A stretch of 64,000 nucleotides of DNA from Multifurca ochricompacta. Its lineage: Eukaryota; Basidiomycota; Agaricomycetes; Russulales; Russulaceae. Where the stretch lies: NCBI GenBank assembly GCA_022496185.1, contig WTXG01000001.1, positions 496,001-560,000 of the forward strand, read 5' to 3'. Under the pieces are notes generated by a model. It was not told the DNA's origin, searched no databases, and was given only the letters and a program-made list of their open reading frames with translations. Positions 59,282-64,000 of the stretch are shown one piece after another; position 1 is the first letter of the stretch; every line of letters starts with the position of its first letter. The translations under genes were made by a program, and so were the position numbers.

Positions 59282-59507
59282 AAATTGAGGGTTAAAAAGT
59301 AGAACCTAGAGTAATGAGCAATGAACAATGAGCAATTGAGTGAGAAAAGCGATTCGCGACGCGTTGTCAATAGATTTCTCACGCTCGCTCACAACAACCC
59401 ATTGACCGCGCCGCACGCACTCTGGAGAAACCCTCGTGGGGCCCGCATATCTATATTACGGTAACGAACTCTGGGCACTCTATTAATTAAATACCCAACA
59501 AGTGCGT

Positions 59508-60055
59508 CTAAGATGATTCCCACTTTGCGATCAACTTTTCCAGATCAAAACGAGGGTCTTCCGGGTCAGTGACAACTGCAAGCACGATTTCATTAGTAAA
59601 ATAATTTTTCAAGGGACGTGGATAAGAGGCCAAGAAATCAAAGCACTGAGACGGGACAGGGCTCGTGCAGAATAGGGACGGAGAAAATGATGTCCGAGAT
59701 ACAATGTGAGGTCAGCGCGACCAGCATATGAGCCTCGCTCCTCGCAGTAGGGGAGGGTACAGACTGCGGTGCAAAAAGTAGCAGAATCGAGACGCAACAT
59801 CACTCACCACCATCTTTGTCACCTGCCTGCTTTTTCTTCCATGCCTCCTTCGCCTGTGCAATTAGCGCTTCTCGCTCATGCTTGGCATGGTGAACTTTGT
59901 CAGCGTCATGCACGTTTTGTAGTGTTCGACGGTGGCAGATGCCATAGAACACCCCCGAAAGGAGAGCAGTATACCGGACAACCTGTGATGGTAGAAGTTG
60001 TCAACTTGGAAAACGTGAAAAGCAATCCACACACGTTGACAGTGGAAGAAACCAT
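59508..60055 (-). CDS. ATP21: Mitochondrial ATP synthase subunit e
   Basis: Small inner-membrane subunit of F1Fo ATP synthase needed for dimer formation and cristae shape (yeast Tim11). Three exons: 60035-60055 (21 nt), 59808-59982 and 59508-59575. The protein is about 87 residues: MVSSTVNVVRYTALLSGVFY, GICHRRTLQNVHDADKVHHA, a charged helix KHEREALIAQAKEAWKKKQA, then VVTDPEDPRFDLEKLIAKWE. The membrane segment has the GVFYG (GxxxG) dimerisation motif. The second intron is 232 nt, about four times the local norm. Confidence 0.9.
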
Positions 60056-60288
60056 AATGACGCCCTATTTTACGCGACCAAGCACGGGGCGGTATTGGGG
60101 TACTTCTAAATATATACTAAGTGAGCCGTCAACGTCAACATACAAAAGAAACAGTACTGATTTGGAGGTTGTGAGTGGTTGGTCACGGAGAATATCGGTG
60201 GTTTCGGTGGTTCGGTGGCCAGCAAACAGCAAAAAGTAGATTACATAATCATTGGGTATTGTGGTGTGTGCCTTATGCCTTAGACCTT

Positions 60289-60801
60289 ATGTCTTCCTCA
60301 CCACCATCACCATCTTCCCCTCTGACTGGTAGTTGCTTTTGTGGTGCAATTACCTATGCGTTGTCTTCTCCACCAGTCCTACGTGCTTATTGCCATTGCA
60401 CACAGTGCCAACGTTTGACTGGTACGCTCTTTCCACTACCCACATCCTCTTATAACCTTTTTAGCCCAGGTTGCCCATTCATTCATACTTTACACTTCCC
60501 CTCTTCCGCCTTCTCATGGACGCATGACGCGCCTGTCCACACATTTATTAATCCACACCGACCGTGGAAGACCCGCACCCGTTGCCAAGTGTGTGGCGTT
60601 ACTATCGCGTCGCACAATTCAAAAACGGACAGAGTCAGCGTGTGGGGCTCCCATTTGGCCCGCGATGACTCGGGGTGCATATTACACTGGGAGGACGTAC
60701 GACCAACCGCACACATGTTCTACGGGACACGTCTTTTGGAAATTGACGACAACCTCGGAAAATGGGAAGGATACGAAGGGAAGTCGGACAGGATCGCTTG
60801 A
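60289..60801 (+). CDS. GFA/CENP-V domain protein (glutathione-dependent formaldehyde-activating family)
   Basis: Small zinc-binding beta protein of the GFA family. Zinc ligands are apparent in GSCFCGAITY, YCHCTQCQRLTG and RCQVCGVTIAS. The tail SVWGSHLARDDSGCILHWED and ending KSDRIA fit fungal members. A 48-nt intron (60422-60469; GTACGC to CCCAG) is in frame and stop-free, and its removal joins CQRLTG to CPFIHTLHFPSSAFSW. Retention would add 16 residues between zinc ligands. The catalytic role is uncertain for most GFA proteins, so no reaction is claimed. Confidence 0.87.
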   Translation: MSSSPPSPSSPLTGSCFCGAITYALSSPPVLRAYCHCTQCQRLTGTLFPLPTSSYNLFSPGCPFIHTLHFPSSAFSWTHDAPVHTFINPHRPWKTRTRCQVCGVTIASHNSKTDRVSVWGSHLARDDSGCILHWEDVRPTAHMFYGTRLLEIDDNLGKWEGYEGKSDRIA

Positions 60802-61017
60802 GCACACCATGGTGGTGCGGGGGTATTTAGAAGTCACCTCGATGTGTTGTGATATTATACAAAGGTCACCAAATGCAAGATTCAACACTAGATGTCAACG
60901 GAATAAGCAATAAGCACCCAATAAGACAGCGTCCGCGTGCCGCGCTTCATAATGAAATGTTTGCAGGGGAAAAGGTCCGTTAAAGCTCCAATCATACTCA
61001 TTCTCATACGAGGGGCG

Positions 61018-61812
61018 CTAACCACAATTGAAGTAGTTGCCTGGGATGACCCTCGGGCAACCTTGGGTGTCTGCCATTATGGGTGAGCTAAAAAAAATGT
61101 GCGTGATGCAACAGGCGACTGACCCATGTTTGTAGGACAGTCGGCCGGGTCATCACAACATTTGAGGCATGCGCGAGGGCCAGCCGGCTCAACGACCTCG
61201 ACGTAATGATTGTAGCTAATCATGTGAGCAGTGGGGAAAATACCCGAGGCGAACTAGGCGTTCCTACCCGAGACAGATGGACCCCTGGGGATTGCCTTTA
61301 CCCCCAATACCGCCGCTGGAGTCGTACTGGCCCCCAGCATCCTTCGGATTCAAGCGGGAAAGATGGCTGGGTACTATGCAGCCCGTGACTACATCAATAA
61401 CATGGGGTTTAGCGCACAGGGGGATTAGAAAGTTAATCGAGAAACGTGCTCTGTGCAAAGCCCCCTCCATTCTTGCCCTTACCCGTCTTGAATTCGATGT
61501 TGCTCCAGAAGTCAGCGGGAAGCTTCCCCTGTCTAGAGTCATATCGGCCAGCGGGTGTACAGTAGGTCTTCATGCCACCCGGATGCTCACTGTCGCCGAC
61601 GTTCGTGTTAGGGGTACGGGGCATAATCATGCTGTGAATTGAGTGAGAGTGAGGGTAATAGGGTGTGTAAGTAAGGGGACGAACCAGTGTGTATTCGCGT
61701 CTGTGATATAAACGATATTGTCAGGTGGAACATCCCTATCATTCAAAGGAGAAGCAAATGCAAATGTGAGGATGAATGGGCAGAGGAACAAAATGAAGTT
61801 GAGGTTGAACAT
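61018..61812 (-). CDS. Small secreted Cys-rich protein, conserved fungal family of unknown function
   Basis: Signal peptide MFNLNFILFLCPFILTFAFA. The mature part reads NIVYITDANTHCMIMPRTPN, VGDSEHPGGMKTYCTPAGRY, LPADFWSNIEFKTGKGKNGG, LNPKDAGGQYDSSGGIGGKG, SICLGYNHYVEVVEPAGPRA and CLKCCDDPADCPTNMDTQGC, ending RVIPGNYFNCG. Many cysteines suggest disulfide-bonded secretion. Introns: 61389-61449 with a GC donor (GCACGT), plus GT-AG introns after THC, SICLG and PTNM. I recognise the motif set (TDADTYC, IGDSEHPGG, GGQYDSSGG, CCDDPADCPTN) from secreted proteins of other basidiomycetes, but know no established function. Candidate extracellular or effector-like protein. Confidence 0.83.
61389..61449 (-). 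other. GC-AG intron in the secreted Cys-rich gene
   Basis: 61-nt intron with donor GCACGT and acceptor GATGTAG. It joins GGGFAQ to ITGCIVPSHLSRLNP; the nearby GT donor gives the wrong phase. Confidence 0.75.
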
Positions 61813-61908
61813 TGGGAGTTAAGCCGTATAAAGCAGGATAAACCGGACCGGGGCCCATTTTTATCAATTAATTGGATTTTGGGACACTTTTTTCTTGTCT
61901 TTGGAATC

Positions 61909-63326
61909 ATGTTTCGTGCCTCCCCTTGGATCACTTACGACCCTCCAGTGAGCGATAGTCCTATGGATAATGATACAGAAATGGACGCCCCTCAAATATC
62001 TACTCTTCACGATGATGCTGAAAGTCCTCCATCCAATACTTCTCCTGCACGCACTGGCAAGTTTCGCGTCAAACTCCTCGTAAACGAAACAAAAATGGGC
62101 ACAAAATTTATTACATTTAATGGTGAAACAGGAGAGGAGGCAGGTGTTGGTGAAGAGCCCGAAGAGGAGGAACCCGAGGAGGATGAAGAGGATGAGCTTA
62201 TCGACGACGAGGAGGATACTTCTGCTCCTGCTCCCTCCAACAACTCTGGACCTACTTTGTCTCACAACAACAAGTCTGGTTCAAAGCGTCCGCCAGCAAA
62301 GCCAAAATCCTCTCAGGCGAAACGCAAGGGTCGCCTTAGTGCCACCGCTGCTGCTACACCTGTAATACCCACTACGTTATCATCACAAGCGCAGACGAAT
62401 CAGGTTCAGGATGCCCCTTCGGTTGAGCCCTCTCCGGCCGCCCCGCAAGTGACTTCCGCGCCTCCTGCCCCTGCCTCCAAGAGGAAGGCCGTCCCAAAGG
62501 GGACCACAGCCGCACAACGTGCGCCGCGCAAATCGGCAGCAAAGTAAGCAATTCCCGGTCCATCTCCTTTTAATTTAATTTCCCCCGGTTTGCAGGCCAA
62601 AGGCAACGGCCCCCATACCCCCACCTACCGACCTGACTGCCGATTTCAGCGAAGGTGATGCATCGCGTTTTCATATGGTCTCTTTATCTTACTCAATGCA
62701 TCGTATCATGGACAGGTCACGCCGGCACCGTGCCTTCTTCACCTGCCCACGCTGATCCCCGCACTCCCGAGCCCGAAGCTACAGCACCCTTGGACACTAC
62801 ATCCATCTCTGCGCCTCCTGCTCCAGAGACCAGTACTTTGGAAGATCTCGAAGGCGTTCCACACCCCCGTTACCCCCTTCCAACGAAACCATTCCAAGTA
62901 CAGCTACCACCGAAGATATCCACCGGTTACGCTCCCGTTATCCCGCTAGATCGCACGAAGAACAAAGCTCGTCACTGGCGATTGGCACACCGCGAGATCC
63001 GTGGCATCGCTGGTGGCCGCTGGTTCACACGCTCCTGGGTAGGCGAGAAAGACTCGGAGCTCGCCGTCGCCGCGGAGGCGGCTCTTTCCCTGCCTAAATT
63101 ACCCGCTTTGTCCATCTCTGCGCCTGTCTCCGGCACGCGAGCTGCGGGAAAGCGCAAACCCAAGGCAGATGCTGTGTCCACAGCAGCGTCGTCGCGCTCG
63201 GCCTCTGTCGCTCCAGAAGGCGCCGCACCCTCTGCGCCTTTGCAACGTTCCGCTACGAAAAGGTCTGCCCTGTCAACAACAGTGGCCACGTCGGAAGTGG
63301 ACATGGATATCGATCTTGTATCATGA
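61909..63326 (+). CDS. Acidic/basic, probably nuclear protein of unknown function
   Basis: Three exons (61909-62543, 62596-62654, 62716-63326). The N-terminal part has a possible folded strand region (KFRVKLLVNETKMGTKFITF), then a strongly acidic run ending EDELIDDEED. A Lys/Ala/Pro-rich region follows with candidate nuclear localisation signals (KRKGRL, KRKAVPK). Near the C-terminus is a more conserved-looking block, HPRYPLPTKPFQVQLPPKIS, RHWRLAHREIRGIAGGRWFT and RSWVGEKDSELA. The mix of an acidic patch and basic tails resembles chromatin-complex subunits such as small INO80 components, but this is only an impression; the family was not recognised. Confidence 0.7.
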
Positions 63327-63544
63327 CTTGCATCATCGCGTCATGTCTTTTTTCTTTTCTTTTCTTGTCTTTGCTGTGTTACTATTGTGTTAGATCTCGC
63401 TCATACCACTCCGCACTTTATGATAGCAATCTTGAGAGAATGTTTTATTGGACAACACACGGAATAACGTAGCGTATCTAAGGCTTCACAGGAGATCTGT
63501 TGTCTTTTTGTGCTGGGTGTGAAGGTACATCAGCAGTGTGGCGC

Positions 63545-64000
63545 TTATAGGAAATGCATCTTCGCACCCATGGTGATCCTGTCACCTAGCGACAGTGCTA
63601 TGCCCTGCGTTTTGCTCCGAATGCGCACGTGGCCAGTAATGGTACCAGATTCTAAACGCTCGATGCTGAGGTTTGCGAGTGCGTCCTCACCTAAGGCGTC
63701 ATAGGTTTGTGACCCGAAAGGAATTAGGAGTAAAATAATGCGTACCGAAGAGACTCCGAGCATACATGTTGGCCGACAAGAAATTAGAGTCACCGGCCAT
63801 GGCGCCCTCAGGGGTAAGGCAAGACATGTTTGTCGACTTCATGATATGCTTTAAATATTCGCGCGGTTCACTGACAGAAAGGATGAGCTGTACGTTGATC
63901 TGATCTAAATGATGCGTATGCTTCACGTACGACATCGTCGTGGACACGTTAACACGATTCTCCCATTCAAATTCCGTCCACATGCTGCGAAACTTATGAG
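63545..64000 (-). CDS. SEC26: Coatomer (COPI) subunit beta, C-terminal part, start beyond window
   Basis: C-terminal appendage-like region of COPI beta, which coats retrograde Golgi vesicles. Exon from the window edge: [56 protein letters not shown]. Then a GT-AG intron (GTACGC to GCCTTAG) and [40 protein letters not shown], stop. The match to the family C-terminus is strong. The remaining 5' part of the gene, most of the protein, lies outside the window. Confidence 0.92.

Noticed and set aside
59576..59807. Intronic C/D box snoRNA in the ATP synthase e gene
   Set aside because: A partial C-like box near the 5' end has no correctly placed D box or closing stem.

Overview
The window is nuclear DNA from a filamentous basidiomycete, most likely Agaricomycetes. 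The evidence is dense genes on both strands, almost all split by short introns (about 45-75 nt), and typical fungal housekeeping proteins (Ypt7, Atg16, Bmt5, Snu114, Hat2-type WD protein, RAMP4/Ysy6). No bacterial, plasmid, phage, viral, transposon, CRISPR, tRNA or rRNA feature was recognised. About 36 protein genes are supported; the first (an RBM26/27-like protein) and the last (COPI beta) run off the window ends.

Layout. 1-9.7 kb: RBM26/27-like RNA-binding protein (-), Ser/Pro-rich protein (+), 6-phosphogluconolactonase (+), PXA-domain protein (-), single-pass membrane protein (+). 9.8-16.7 kb: branched-chain aminotransferase (+), Ypt7/Rab7 (-), Atg16 (+), secreted Gly/Asn-rich modular repeat protein (+). 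17-26.1 kb: TIA1/Pub1-type three-RRM protein (-), prohibitin 1 (-), ASNSD1-type asparagine synthetase-domain protein (-), fasciclin-domain secreted protein (+), 6-phosphogluconate dehydrogenase (-). 26.3-38 kb: Osh3-type oxysterol-binding protein, mitochondrial aconitase-family enzyme, LAMTOR2-like roadblock protein, polyprenyl diphosphate synthase (Coq1) and TFIIE alpha, all (+). 38.3-44.3 kb: calnexin (-), Snu114 U5 snRNP GTPase (-). 44.5-51.8 kb: prefoldin 1, quinone oxidoreductase, TBC RabGAP, a tiny ORF and an ING-PHD protein, all (+). 52-64 kb: Fip1 (-), mitochondrial uL10 (-), Bmt5-type rRNA methyltransferase (-), RAMP4 (+), RBBP4/Hat2 (-), ATP synthase subunit e (-), GFA-domain protein (+), secreted Cys-rich protein (-), acidic nuclear protein (+), COPI beta C-terminus (-).

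The genes do not form one pathway. Two pentose-phosphate enzymes (6-phosphogluconolactonase and 6PGDH) are present but about 20 kb apart. Autophagy and vacuole functions (Ypt7, Atg16, PXA, LAMTOR2-like, TBC), mRNA processing (Rmn1-like, Pub1, Snu114, Fip1) and mitochondrial functions recur, as expected for a random housekeeping segment.

The most informative signals are in gene structure. (1) Seven genes of recognised protein families (Pub1, FAS1, 6PGDH, Osh, aconitase, Snu114, Bmt5) are broken by one or more single-base frameshifts inside otherwise conserved sequence, and a likely one occurs in the TBC gene. Most look like one base lost from a short C or G run, so assembly or sequencing error is the leading explanation. 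(2) At least eight introns can only be reconciled with the conserved protein if spliced with GC-AG ends. (3) The aconitase gene needs 8, 9 and 11 nt microexons. (4) Many introns are multiples of three without stop codons, including three consecutive ones in FIP1. (5) A secreted Gly/Asn-rich protein is built from repeats whose borders match phase-1 introns.
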